This document shows, piece by piece, positions 20,024 through 29,754 of a stretch of 64,000 bases of DNA; positions within the stretch are counted from its first letter, which is position 1, and every line of letters starts with the position of its first letter. Source of the stretch: Saccharibacter sp. EH611 (lineage in GTDB: Bacteria > Pseudomonadota > Alphaproteobacteria > Acetobacterales > Acetobacteraceae); NCBI RefSeq assembly GCF_009834765.1, contig NZ_WVHP01000001.1:124001-188000 (forward strand). Direction: 5' to 3'. The notes beneath the pieces were generated by a model. It ran no database searches. It saw only the letters and a list, made by a program, of their open reading frames with translations, and was not told the origin of the DNA. A program made the position numbers and the translations under genes.

Positions 20024-23000
20024 GGGCGGTCTCCTTTATTAGGCATGGATGCTGCACCCGCAGCGTTAGGGCGATAATGCATGAGAGCAAACACACAAGG
20101 GACGAAGAGCAATGTTGCAATCGTGGCAACAATAAGCCCCCCGATCACAGCCTTACCCAAAGACGCATTAGACGAATTACTGATAGACATGGGGATCATC
20201 CCAATAATCATAGCGAGCGCTGTCATGAGCACCGGACGAATACGTTCATACCCAGCTTCAAGAGCCGCTTTCAGTGCATCTCCGTGCACATCAAGACGTT
20301 CCCGCGCAAAGGCGACCACCAAAATCGCATTCGCTGTGGCCGTCCCCATACACATAATAGCCCCCGTTAAGGCAGGCACAGAAAGAGAAGTGTTCGTTAA
20401 AAAGAGGCTCCATGCAATGCCGCCCAGCGCTCCGGGAAGCGCCATAACAATCACAAATGGATCAAGCCACGACTGAAAGTTCACAACGATAATAAGGTAA
20501 ACAAGCACAATCGACAGGGCGAGCCCACCAATAAGCTGCACATAAGCCCCATTCATCGTGACAGCCTGTCCACGCACAACCATACTCGACCCATGAGGAA
20601 GATGAGGGCGCTCTTCATCAACAATATGCTGAATAGCGCGCGATACCGTGCCCAAATCAACGCCTTCTGTTGAGGCATAAATATTGAAAACAGGCATGAT
20701 ATTATAATGCGACACTTCGGCGGGCGTTCCCGTCTCTGTAAAGTGACTAACGCCTCCTAAAAGCTGCAACGTTTGGCCGTTAGGGTTTCCATCCCCTTTA
20801 TCGACAGGCACTTTCTCAAGATCATTCAGTGTTTGCAGATAGGTGGCAGGGGTTTGCACATCAATCAGCTGAGACGTGCCTTGCGCATTAAGGTAATATG
20901 TTTGCCCAACCTGCGCACTCCCCGATAAGGTCACCAAAGCATTATCGGCCACATCACGCTCTGTAATACCCGTTCCAAAAGCAAAGCTACGGCGTGCGTT
21001 AATGAGCAATGTTGGCTGCGTCATGGGCTCTTGGATATTAATATCTGCCAAACCTGTAATATGCCGAAGCTTCTTCGCCAATTTTACAGAGAACGCATAA
21101 TTGCCTTGTAGATTACGCCCAACCACCTGAACATCCAACGGTGCTGGTAGGCCAAAATTCAAGATCTTAGCGGTTAGGTCTCCCGGTTGAAACGTAAAGA
21201 CCGTTCCGGGAAAGGTATCATTCAGTGCCCGCCGTACCATGCGGCGATACTCTGCGATTGGGCTTTCTCCATCTTTCAGCTGCACCGTCACGTCGCAATC
21301 CTGCGAACCCGTCGTGGGTGATGGAATCATCGCTTGATTAAGCTGACTAACAGGCAAGCCACAATTATTAACCACACTGACAACTTGCCCCGGTAAGGTC
21401 TCGCGTATTTTCTTTTCAACTAGACCGTTAATCTTCGCAGTTTCTTCAATACGCGTACCAATAGGTGCGCGCATATGAAGCTGTAACGTGCCTGATTTCA
21501 CCTCTGGGAAGAAGTCCTGCCCTACGAACAGAAGGAGTAACAGTGACGCTACAGCACCACCTAGAAAAAGCACGACAAACCGCATGCGGATCGCCAAGAC
21601 TTGTTTCAGCACACCATGATACGCTGTGCGGAAGCGTTCAAAATACTCCTCAAAGCGACGCTGAAAGCGCGTGAAAAATCCTGGCGGGCGCGCTTGAAGC
21701 TCTGGGTCATGCTGCGCATTCACCTGAGCCGCCAAAAGCCAGTTAGCCATCGTAGGCACGAGCGTACGCGAGAGGATGAAAGACGCAATCATGGCGAAAA
21801 TGATTGCCTCCGCCATTGGCATAAACAACCAACCTGCGACACCCGTTAACTCAAAAAGCGGCAACCATACGATACAAATGCAGGTCGTTGAGACAAAGGT
21901 GGGAATGACGATCTGATTGGCCGCATCAATAATGGCCGTTTCCAGATCTTTACCCATGTGCAGATGGGCATCAATATTTTCAATCATCACGGTCGCATCA
22001 TCGACCAAAATACCCACAGCCAACGCCAAGCCACCCAAGGTCATAACGTTGATGGATTGTCCCGCGATACTCAGCCCAATCAATGAGGACAGCATCGCTA
22101 AAGGAATGGACGTCGCCACAATCACGGTAGAACGCCACGAACCAAGGAAAAGCAGCACTGTCAAACTGGTCAAAACAGCCGCGGTTACCATTTCCCGAAC
22201 TACATCAGTGACTGACTCTTTCACGAAACTCGACGCATCAGTCAGGATGCTCATATTGGTTCCCTGCGGGAGGGTTGCCTTCACGTCCGGAAGAATTTTT
22301 TTAATACCACTTACAACGTCCAACGTTGAGGCATTACCGCTTTTCATCACCACAATCATGACTGATTGATGGCCCTTCACCAGCACAGCATTCATTTGTG
22401 GTGGGCCGCCCTTATGCACCCACGCAACATCGCGCAAATAGATGACAGAGTTCCCCACCTGCTTGACAGGCATGCGATTAAACGCGTCCAAATCTAACGG
22501 TGCTGAGTTTGTCCTAACCATCAGGTCAAACGATCCGACCTTCTGATCTCCCCCCGGCAAAACAATATTTTGCTTATTCAGCGCGGTTGCTACATCAACG
22601 GGTGAAAGACGGTGCGCCAATAACTTCGTCGGGTCGATATCCACCATGATATCAGCAGCCAACCCGCCATAAGGACTGGGGATAGATGAGCCTGCAACAG
22701 AAACTAACTCCGGCCTGATCAAGTTCGAAGCCATATTGTAAATTTCTGAGCTCGACATATTCGGATTATTCACCTGCAATGTGAGCACCGGAACAGATGA
22801 CGCATCAAGCGCAATAATCAGCGGTGGCGTTGCCCCCGTTGGCAGCTGCTTAATCACTGTTTGAGACACTGAGGTAATTTGGGTTTGGGCTACAGAGGGA
22901 TCCGTGCCCGGTTGGAAGAAGATCTTCACAACCCCGCGCCCGTAAAACGAATTACTCTCAATATGCTCAATATTACTGACCGTTGCCGTTAAAGAACGCT

Positions 23001-23205
23001 CGTAATAATATACAATTCGTCCTGAAACTTCTTCAGGCATTAGTCCAGTATAAGACCAAACAGCCGCGACAATGGGTATTTTAATACTGGGGAAAACGTC
23101 TGTCGGCGTACCAAAAATAGCACGAACGCCGAAAATAACGATAATAATGGACAGAACGACGAAGGTATAAGGGCGGCGCAGCGCCGTGACGACAACACTA
23201 TTCAT
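20020..23205 (-). CDS. RND-family efflux permease
   Basis: This 1,061-residue AcrB-type proton-driven permease has the usual duplicated layout of 12 membrane helices and two large periplasmic loops. The proton-relay motif in helix 4 is visible (GILVDDATVMIENIDAH, with the paired aspartates), and helices 10-12 occupy the C-terminal 200 residues. It starts MNSVVVTALRRPYTFVVLS, right at the first helix. The gene is first of a three-gene operon, 248 bp after a two-component system on the same strand, which may control it. The substrate class cannot be deduced. Confidence 0.94.
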   Translation of the reverse strand: MNSVVVTALRRPYTFVVLSIIIVIFGVRAIFGTPTDVFPSIKIPIVAAVWSYTGLMPEEVSGRIVYYYERSLTATVSNIEHIESNSFYGRGVVKIFFQPGTDPSVAQTQITSVSQTVIKQLPTGATPPLIIALDASSVPVLTLQVNNPNMSSSEIYNMASNLIRPELVSVAGSSIPSPYGGLAADIMVDIDPTKLLAHRLSPVDVATALNKQNIVLPGGDQKVGSFDLMVRTNSAPLDLDAFNRMPVKQVGNSVIYLRDVAWVHKGGPPQMNAVLVKGHQSVMIVVMKSGNASTLDVVSGIKKILPDVKATLPQGTNMSILTDASSFVKESVTDVVREMVTAAVLTSLTVLLFLGSWRSTVIVATSIPLAMLSSLIGLSIAGQSINVMTLGGLALAVGILVDDATVMIENIDAHLHMGKDLETAIIDAANQIVIPTFVSTTCICIVWLPLFELTGVAGWLFMPMAEAIIFAMIASFILSRTLVPTMANWLLAAQVNAQHDPELQARPPGFFTRFQRRFEEYFERFRTAYHGVLKQVLAIRMRFVVLFLGGAVASLLLLLFVGQDFFPEVKSGTLQLHMRAPIGTRIEETAKINGLVEKKIRETLPGQVVSVVNNCGLPVSQLNQAMIPSPTTGSQDCDVTVQLKDGESPIAEYRRMVRRALNDTFPGTVFTFQPGDLTAKILNFGLPAPLDVQVVGRNLQGNYAFSVKLAKKLRHITGLADINIQEPMTQPTLLINARRSFAFGTGITERDVADNALVTLSGSAQVGQTYYLNAQGTSQLIDVQTPATYLQTLNDLEKVPVDKGDGNPNGQTLQLLGGVSHFTETGTPAEVSHYNIMPVFNIYASTEGVDLGTVSRAIQHIVDEERPHLPHGSSMVVRGQAVTMNGAYVQLIGGLALSIVLVYLIIVVNFQSWLDPFVIVMALPGALGGIAWSLFLTNTSLSVPALTGAIMCMGTATANAILVVAFARERLDVHGDALKAALEAGYERIRPVLMTALAMIIGMIPMSISNSSNASLGKAVIGGLIVATIATLLFVPCVFALMHYRPNAAGAASMPNKGDRP

Positions 23206-23453
23206 TAGGAATCAACACCGCACACAAAAAACGGATTACGCAGGTTTCTCTGGCTGTCGTGACAGTCACACACACTCCCTTCCCTTGAAGGTTTTTCTGA
23301 CGCAGTGGCTAGAGATGCTCGACCCCTCTAAACGTCTTGATGCTTGGCCGCATACAGGCGCTACATCAACCATCCTTCTAACCACGAACAGTATGACCTA
23401 TATCTCTACACTACCATCAAGAAAACAGGCTTTCCTTTTAAAATAATTTTATC

Positions 23454-24902
23454 TTAAAATCTCTCTTTTCCTGATGAAAAGGTCATATTTTGAACAGAAA
23501 AAGATGGGAAAATGACCCTAAATACTGTTCCTGTATGTGCAACCTCCGACTCATTAGGCTCAATTTCTAAAATGCCATCATGCAGCCTAATAATCGCAGC
23601 GACTAAACTGAGCCCTAAACCACTTCCAGGGATATGTCGGCTTTTATCTGCGCGATAAAAACGCCCTAGTACGGCTTCCCGCTCTTCTGGCGCAATACCA
23701 ATACCCGTATCGCGCACCTCAATCCATATGCGACCATCGCCATACAGGCCAACACTCACGCGAACCCAACCACCCTGATGGGTAAATTTAAGCGCATTAT
23801 CCAATAGATTTGCCAAAACCTCATTAAGCAAATCAGCATCACCAACCATCTGCGCAGGTTGATCCGGTAAAACAACATAGAGAGTGATATTCTCCAGCTC
23901 CGCAATGGGCTCGTAGAGATCCACAATATCCGTCACAAGAGGGCCAAGGGACATCGGTGCAAAGCCGGCACGCCGCTGCCCACTTTCAATCTCCCCGATC
24001 CTCAGCAGAGCTGTAATAATTGAAAAACATTGCTCTAGATCACGACGACATTGCCCCATCGCCTTGTCAAAGACCTCACTCTTCTCCGCTGAAAGATCGT
24101 GTGACAAAGCGGACGCACGATCGAGACGCGCCTGAACGCGCGCAAGGGGTGTGCGGAGATCATGCGCAATATCATTACCAACATCACGCATCTCTCCCAT
24201 AAGCTGCTCAAGCCGGTCTAGCATATGATTAACAGAGCGCGACAAACGCTCTAAATCATCACGACCACGTCCAACGGGAAGTCGCTCATGCACATTCCCC
24301 TTCATGATACGCTCAATCGCTTGGTGAATACTCTTAATCCGCGCCAAAGCGCGTTGACTGAGCAGCATCCCCGCTAAAAGTGAGAACAAAACAACTGGCA
24401 CAATGGATAAAATGGCAGCATGCCACACCATGTAACGCAGCTCATCTGCCATATGCCGCGAACGCGCAAGAACGAGCAGACGATCCTCTTCCCCGGCTGG
24501 GCCAAGCACCTCCACCACAAGAAAACGCATCATCGTGCGAGAACCATCAGGCAGTGTCATCGTTAAAGGCTGGACGGCTGGAGAGCTATGAAGCCCCTTC
24601 GGCCAATTGGGAATATCCCCTGCAATACAATGATGATTACGGTCAAAAATTGCCGCACCATTAAGGAAAACGCGCAGCTCATTCGTGCTCCGCTCACGTA
24701 GTTTTACTTCAAGTTCGTGAGGTTCTTCCCGCACCAAAAGAGCGGCTGAACGATGGAGAAGGTCATTAGAGCGGAGCTGCTCATACCCATTCATCTCTCC
24801 ATAAAGAAGGGTGAATTGCAGCCCCATCCCTATGATAATAACGGCAACTAACCCTAAGGTTAGGCGAAAAGTCGCTGTCCGAAAAAGGTCAATCCACAAC
24901 AC
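23454..24902 (-). CDS. Sensor histidine kinase, HAMP-containing
   Basis: This inner-membrane sensor kinase (482 residues from the GTG at 24902) has two membrane helices flanking a ~120-residue periplasmic region, then HAMP, a HisKA domain with the phospho-acceptor in the segment GNDIAHDLRTPLARVQARL, and a HATPase domain with the N box (NLLDNALKFTHQGG), G1 (DTGIGIAPEE) and G2 (GSGLGLSLV). The frame is open up to an ATG at 24962, but that would overlap the response-regulator gene by 74 bp. The GTG overlaps it by only 14 bp, so I prefer it; the start is uncertain. Confidence 0.88.
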   Translation of the reverse strand: MLWIDLFRTATFRLTLGLVAVIIIGMGLQFTLLYGEMNGYEQLRSNDLLHRSAALLVREEPHELEVKLRERSTNELRVFLNGAAIFDRNHHCIAGDIPNWPKGLHSSPAVQPLTMTLPDGSRTMMRFLVVEVLGPAGEEDRLLVLARSRHMADELRYMVWHAAILSIVPVVLFSLLAGMLLSQRALARIKSIHQAIERIMKGNVHERLPVGRGRDDLERLSRSVNHMLDRLEQLMGEMRDVGNDIAHDLRTPLARVQARLDRASALSHDLSAEKSEVFDKAMGQCRRDLEQCFSIITALLRIGEIESGQRRAGFAPMSLGPLVTDIVDLYEPIAELENITLYVVLPDQPAQMVGDADLLNEVLANLLDNALKFTHQGGWVRVSVGLYGDGRIWIEVRDTGIGIAPEEREAVLGRFYRADKSRHIPGSGLGLSLVAAIIRLHDGILEIEPNESEVAHTGTVFRVIFPSFSVQNMTFSSGKERF

Positions 24903-25647
24903 AAAGCTTAAACCCTGACCCGCGGATACTCTGAATAAGCGGAGCTTCACCAGGAGCATCAATTTTGCGACGTAACTTCCCTATATGCACATCCACCAAA
25001 TTCGTCTGAGGGATGAAACGATAGTTCCATACATCTTCAAGCAACATCGTCCGGGTCAGAACCATATTAGGACGACGCATCATATATTCCAGCAAGCGGA
25101 ATTCCCGTGGCAGGAGGTCAATAACACGTCCCGATCGGCTTGCTCGACGTTCAATCAAATCAATTTCCAACGGCCCCACGCGCAAAAGTGAGGCCCGGCC
25201 CTGCATAGGACGTCGTAGCAAGGCCTCAAGGCGGGCCGCCAACTCTTCCATCGCAAAGGGCTTGCCGAGGTAATCATCCCCTCCAGCCTTCAAACCTTTG
25301 ATCCGGTCATCCACAGCAGAAAGGGCCGAAAGCACGAGAACGGGCACCATATAGCCCTGTTGCCGCAAGCTTTCCAGTACACTCAACCCATCCAGCTCTG
25401 GCAGCATCCGATCCACCACCATCACATCGAAATGAGAGGCACGCGCTACTTCTAAACCTGCTGTCCCTGTCGCTGCTCGCTGGATATCGTACCCGCGCTC
25501 TTCAAGATTTGCGACAATTTCTGCGGCAAGACTCTCGTCATCTTCAATCAGCAATAGTCGGGCCGCAGCGCATTCATTCGTCTCTTCTACAAGATTTGTC
25601 TGCTCACTCACCGCCGCACTCTCCGCTCTCTGATTTTTCTGTCCCAT
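24889..25647 (-). CDS. OmpR/PhoB-family response regulator
   Basis: This 252-residue regulator has an N-terminal receiver domain and a C-terminal winged helix. Acidic pocket residues are in LLLIEDDE (about residues 31-38), the phospho-acceptor is Asp79 in VVDRMLP, and the conserved lysine is Lys129 in GKPF. The effector domain carries LLPREFRLLEYMMRRPN and the recognition helix near NLVDVHIGKLRRKID. The first ~28 residues before the receiver are low-complexity, so the true start may be internal. It is coupled to the downstream kinase and lies upstream of the RND operon. Confidence 0.93.
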   Translation of the reverse strand: MGQKNQRAESAAVSEQTNLVEETNECAAARLLLIEDDESLAAEIVANLEERGYDIQRAATGTAGLEVARASHFDVMVVDRMLPELDGLSVLESLRQQGYMVPVLVLSALSAVDDRIKGLKAGGDDYLGKPFAMEELAARLEALLRRPMQGRASLLRVGPLEIDLIERRASRSGRVIDLLPREFRLLEYMMRRPNMVLTRTMLLEDVWNYRFIPQTNLVDVHIGKLRRKIDAPGEAPLIQSIRGSGFKLCVVD

Positions 25648-25756
25648 CTATTCTTTATCCTGACGACAGTCGCATTCTCGCTTATGCCGAGCGATTATAC
25701 GCGTTTCATGCCAATAGAAAATATAAAACCAGCTTTACGCTCTATCCAGCACGCGC

Positions 25757-26974
25757 TTAACCCTTCACGCGCTCGGCAACTGCTTTTCCAGCCGCTACAG
25801 CACTCGCCCATGCCCATTGAAAATTATATCCCCCGAGCCATCCTGTCATATCGACAGCTTCACCCACGATATAAAGCCCTGGTACCGTTTTTGCTTCCAT
25901 CGTTTGAGACGAGAGACAGCGCGTATCCACCCCTCCGCGCATAACTTCCGCCTTGGCATATCCTTCCGTCCCCGCAGGGCTAACAACCCATCGTGCCACG
26001 TGCTCTGCTAAAGCCCGTACAGCTTTTCCGGGCTGTTCGGCTAGTGGACGCCCGTCCAGCATTGTTTTCGCTAAGTGACGCGCTAATCGTGTTGGGATTC
26101 CTTCCAGCAACGCCGCTCCATGAGCACGTGGGCGGGCCTTCATCACAGCTGTCATATCCTCCCAAACATCATGCCCCGGACGCAAATTGATCCAAAAAGA
26201 CTGTTCTGCCGAACGATAAGAGGAAATCTGGAGAATCGCTGGGCCGGATAAACCACGATGGGTAAAGACCATACCGTCGGTAAAGCGCACACCCTTCTTT
26301 CCCAAAGAGGTCGTCACCGGTAGCGAGACACCAGCAAGTTCTGGAAAGGGCTTCTCCAAGGTTAAAGGCACCAATGCGGGCCTTGGTGCTACCACATCTA
26401 AGCCAAAATGACGCGCAACCTGTAACGCACTATCGGTAGCCCCTAGCTTGGGTAAAGCGAGCCCTCCAGTCGCTAGAACAACGGTGCGTGCTTTCATGAC
26501 CCCTTGCGAGGTATGCACCTGAAAGCAATGCCCATCATGAGACAGCTTTTGGAGCGCATGGCGATAATAAAAACGCACAGCTCCCTTCGCGCATTCTTTT
26601 TCCAGCATTGTGACGATCTGACGGGCAGACCCATCACAAAAAAGCTGCCCAGCCTCCTTTTCATGCCAAGCAATATGGTGCTTCTCGACAAGATCTAAAA
26701 AATCTCGAGGCGTGTAGCGTGCCAAAGCCGAACGCGCAAAACGGGGATTAGCCGACTGATACCGCTCCCAGCTGGTCTCAAGATGGGTAAAATTACAGCG
26801 CCCACCTCCTGAGATTAAAATCTTCCGCCCTGGCTCCGCTGCGTGATCTAACACCGCAACACGCACCCCACGCTGGCTTGCCGTAGCTGCCGTCATAAGC
26901 CCTGCTGCTCCCGCACCTAATACGAGAACATCCCACGCTGCCGTCGCGCTCCTAGCACTCATTGTGTCTGTCAA
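25757..26974 (-). CDS. NAD(P)/FAD-dependent oxidoreductase, BaiN/HI0933 (YhiN) family
   Basis: This 405-residue flavoprotein has the N-terminal dinucleotide-binding motif VLVLGAGAAGLMTA, the family-specific GRKILISGGGRCNFT segment at about residues 49-63, a second glycine-rich strand (VVLATGGLALPKLGATDS), and the C-terminal FAD-contacting part GLYIVGEAVDMTGWLGGYN. The physiological substrate of this family is not settled. Its start overlaps the stop of the FzlA-like gene by 4 bp, so the two are cotranscribed. Confidence 0.9.
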   Translation of the reverse strand: MTDTMSARSATAAWDVLVLGAGAAGLMTAATASQRGVRVAVLDHAAEPGRKILISGGGRCNFTHLETSWERYQSANPRFARSALARYTPRDFLDLVEKHHIAWHEKEAGQLFCDGSARQIVTMLEKECAKGAVRFYYRHALQKLSHDGHCFQVHTSQGVMKARTVVLATGGLALPKLGATDSALQVARHFGLDVVAPRPALVPLTLEKPFPELAGVSLPVTTSLGKKGVRFTDGMVFTHRGLSGPAILQISSYRSAEQSFWINLRPGHDVWEDMTAVMKARPRAHGAALLEGIPTRLARHLAKTMLDGRPLAEQPGKAVRALAEHVARWVVSPAGTEGYAKAEVMRGGVDTRCLSSQTMEAKTVPGLYIVGEAVDMTGWLGGYNFQWAWASAVAAGKAVAERVKG

Positions 26975-27639
26975 AAGTCGAGATCCGCATAGTGAGGTGG
27001 CGGCGTAATCCCGCTCACTTTATCGCTCAATAAGCTCCGAAAGCAGGGACGCGATTTGACCCGTGCATACCAATCCCGCACGGAAGGCGCGTGCTTCCAA
27101 TTAATATCCCCCAAGAAATCCAGCGCTGACAAATGAGCCGCCGCTGCGAAATCAGCAGCAGAAAGCGAAGGCCCCGCCAACCATGTTCGCGTTTCAGCTA
27201 AATAACCAATATAGTCCAAATGGAAACGCAGATTTTTATAGCCTTGGCGCAACACGTTCCCACTTGGAAGACCTTGCCCAAATAGACGTTTCTCAACCTT
27301 CTCCCCCAACAGATTAACCGTTACCTCTTGTTGAAAAAGCCGATCAAACCAGTCCAGCAAGCGTCGTACCTCCACGCGCTCCCCAACCGTTCGTCCTAGC
27401 AAAGCTGTATCGGGATACACATCTTCCAAATATTCACAGATAACGCGGGCCCCAGGCACGACTAGACCGCTTTCTTCAACTAAAACGGGAACGTCTCCTG
27501 CTGGGTTCAACGCATAAAAGGCCTCGTTCTGCTCCCAGACCTTTTCGATCACGAGTTCGTATGGCAGACGCTTCTCACCGAGTAAAAGACGTGCCAAACG
27601 CGATTGCGGAGAGAGGGGTAGGTGGTGCAATATACGCAT
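26971..27639 (-). CDS. fzlA: GST-fold protein, probable FtsZ-localised protein A (FzlA)
   Basis: This 222-residue protein has an N-terminal thioredoxin-like half (MRILHHLPLSPQSRLARLLL, then NPAGDVPVLVEE) and an all-helical C-terminal half, i.e. a glutathione S-transferase fold. It ends PPPHYADLDF, which I recognise as the conserved tail of FzlA, the Caulobacter GST homologue that binds FtsZ and links it to septal wall synthesis. The gene is divergent from minCDE with an 82-bp spacer, which supports a division role. An ordinary detoxifying GST is the alternative. Confidence 0.75.
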   Translation of the reverse strand: MRILHHLPLSPQSRLARLLLGEKRLPYELVIEKVWEQNEAFYALNPAGDVPVLVEESGLVVPGARVICEYLEDVYPDTALLGRTVGERVEVRRLLDWFDRLFQQEVTVNLLGEKVEKRLFGQGLPSGNVLRQGYKNLRFHLDYIGYLAETRTWLAGPSLSAADFAAAAHLSALDFLGDINWKHAPSVRDWYARVKSRPCFRSLLSDKVSGITPPPHYADLDF

Positions 27640-27721
27640 GATTCTTTTCTATGGCACTCCGGGGCTGTGGAACAAGATACGTTCGGTAGATCTGATACAA
27701 TAGAATGGTAAGCATTGCCTC

Positions 27722-28480
27722 ATGTCCAGCTCCTCTGCCCCTTTGCAGTCTCAAAAGCCCAACGCTTCCACGTCGGGTGCGATGGCGATTCGTGCACGTG
27801 GACGCTCCTTTTTAGCGCTCATCCTGTCGCCCGAAGCACCTCTTGAAGCATGGCTCAAAGGACTGGATGAACAAATGGTTCGTTCTGTTGGTTTCTTTAG
27901 CCGCCAGCCAATAATCCTTGATCTTGACCTTCTCTCTGCCGACACCGTTGGACTAAATACCCTTCAGAGTGACCTCAAAGAACGCGGGATTCGCTTAATC
28001 GGCATTGAAGGAGGTAACCGCGATTGGCCTGCCCTGCAAGAATGGGATTGGCCTGCAGAGCTCAATGGTGGCCGTCCAAGTGGCCCCGTTACACTTCCCG
28101 AAAACACCGAAGACACATCCTCTACCGTTCCTGACTTAAAAGAACCGCTTATTATCAATGGGCCAGTGCGTTCAGGGCAATCTGTACAAAATCCAGATGG
28201 AGACATTATTGTTTTAGGAGCTGTCTCTTCTGGTGCTGAGATTATTGCTGGAGGATCCATCCATGTCTATGGGCCGCTGCGTGGACGTGCCATTGCTGGT
28301 GTCGATGGACGGCCGCAAGCCCGTATTTACGCTGTACGCATGGAAGCTGAACTCCTTGCTATTGATGGGTTTTACATGATCTCGGAAGAAATTGACCCTT
28401 CTTGGATCGGGCAATCTGCCCAAGCTCTCTTAGCCAACGACCATATCACCGTACGGTCTCTTCATTCAGAGCATCGTTAG
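27722..28480 (+). CDS. minC: Septum site-determining protein MinC
   Basis: MinC is the FtsZ antagonist of the Min system. In this 252-residue protein the N-terminal domain runs from AIRARGRSFLALILSPEAP (about residue 21) to ~115. A charged linker follows, and the C-terminal beta-helix domain has the expected GPVRSGQSV, GDIIVLGAVSSGAEIIAGG and GPLRGRA segments. The first ~20 residues are a Ser/Pro-rich extension, so Met21 is an alternative start. It heads the minC-minD-minE cluster. Confidence 0.95.
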   Translation: MSSSSAPLQSQKPNASTSGAMAIRARGRSFLALILSPEAPLEAWLKGLDEQMVRSVGFFSRQPIILDLDLLSADTVGLNTLQSDLKERGIRLIGIEGGNRDWPALQEWDWPAELNGGRPSGPVTLPENTEDTSSTVPDLKEPLIINGPVRSGQSVQNPDGDIIVLGAVSSGAEIIAGGSIHVYGPLRGRAIAGVDGRPQARIYAVRMEAELLAIDGFYMISEEIDPSWIGQSAQALLANDHITVRSLHSEHR

Positions 28481-28639
28481 GCACTATGGAGTATGAAAAG
28501 ACTGTGATAGATTTATTTACCAGCTCGATTTATTTTCTGGTAAGAGAAACTTATTAATTAGCCGTGTAATGCTATCTTAGAGAAGATGTTCCTCAAGGGG
28601 TAGTCCATTCGCCGGTATTTGGAGAGGGTTGATCGTTTC

Positions 28640-29455
28640 ATGGCTCAAATCATTGTTGTGACCTCAGGTAAGGGGGGCGTTGGCAAAACGACAACAACTG
28701 CGGCACTGGGAGCAGCTTTGGCTCGCAATGGACAAAATGTCGCAGTCGTAGATTTTGATGTCGGCCTACGCAATCTTGACCTCGTCATGGGTGTTGAGCG
28801 CCGCGTTGTCTTTGACTTGATCAATGTTGTTCAAGGCGATGCAACCCTCCATCAAGCCCTGATTCGCGACAAGCGCTGCGAAACCCTCTCCATACTCCCG
28901 GCCTCCCAAACACGCGACAAAGACTCTCTCACTGCTGAGGGCGTCAGCCGTGTCATGGAGGAGTTACGGGAGAAATTTGATTGGATCCTCTGCGACAGCC
29001 CTGCAGGTATTGAACGCGGCGCCCAACTTGCTATGCACCATGCTGACCATGCCGTTATTGTTACGAACCCTGAAGTCAGCTCGGTACGTGACTCTGACCG
29101 CATTGTTGGTATGTTGGACAGCCGCACAGCACGCGCAGAACAGGGTGAGCGCGTAGAGAAACATCTTTTATTAACACGCTACGACCCAGCCCGCGCAGCG
29201 CGGGATGAAATGCTGAGTGTCGATGATGTCATTGATATTCTTTCTGTCCCTCTTTTAGGGGTTGTTCCAGAAAGTGAAGATGTCCTGAAAGCGTCCAACG
29301 TTGGTGCTCCTGTTACTCTTGCGGCCCCAAACAGCGCACCTGCTAAAGCTTACTTTGAAGCTGTACGACGCCTAGAGGGTGAGGAACTTCCTGTTTCCAT
29401 CCCTACAGAGAAACGCGGGCTGCTAGATTTTATTTTTAAAAAGAGGGGCGCATGA
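28640..29455 (+). CDS. minD: Septum site-determining ATPase MinD
   Basis: MinD is the membrane-cycling ATPase that recruits MinC to the poles. This 271-residue protein starts MAQIIVVTSGKGGVGKTTTT, which contains the deviant Walker A motif with Lys11 and Lys16. DSPAGIERGAQ and the C-terminal amphipathic membrane helix (LLDFIFKKRGA) are also visible. The start was placed at 28640 because GGAGAGGG lies 12 bp upstream; the frame opens 7 codons earlier. The stop overlaps the minE start by 4 bp. Confidence 0.96.
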   Translation: MAQIIVVTSGKGGVGKTTTTAALGAALARNGQNVAVVDFDVGLRNLDLVMGVERRVVFDLINVVQGDATLHQALIRDKRCETLSILPASQTRDKDSLTAEGVSRVMEELREKFDWILCDSPAGIERGAQLAMHHADHAVIVTNPEVSSVRDSDRIVGMLDSRTARAEQGERVEKHLLLTRYDPARAARDEMLSVDDVIDILSVPLLGVVPESEDVLKASNVGAPVTLAAPNSAPAKAYFEAVRRLEGEELPVSIPTEKRGLLDFIFKKRGA

Positions 29456-29754
29456 GTTTCCTAGATAATTTTTTCTCACGCAAAAAACCCTCAAGCAGTG
29501 CTGTTGCCCGTAATCGTCTCCAGATTCTCCTGGCTCACGAACGCGGGGTAAGCGGTGAGGATGATACAACCTTACTGCGTACACTTCATCGTGAGATCCT
29601 AGAAGTCTTGGCACGCCACGTCTCAGTGGATCAGGACAATGTTAACATTAAACTCGATCGTGGACAGAATTGTTCAACACTTGAGATCGACATCCAAGTC
29701 CCTGAAACGGGGTTGCGTGCCCAAGTCTCAACCTTAGCGCCTGATCTCAAATAA
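29452..29754 (+). CDS. minE: Cell division topological specificity factor MinE
   Basis: MinE stimulates MinD ATPase and drives pole-to-pole oscillation. This 100-residue protein has the N-terminal membrane-targeting segment (MSFLDNFFSRKK), the MinD-binding stretch (ARNRLQILLAHERG) and the C-terminal dimerisation domain (LHREILEVLARHV, then LEIDIQVP). Length and order are normal. Translation is coupled to minD, and a clear terminator follows about 30 bp downstream. Confidence 0.95.
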   Translation: MSFLDNFFSRKKPSSSAVARNRLQILLAHERGVSGEDDTTLLRTLHREILEVLARHVSVDQDNVNIKLDRGQNCSTLEIDIQVPETGLRAQVSTLAPDLK

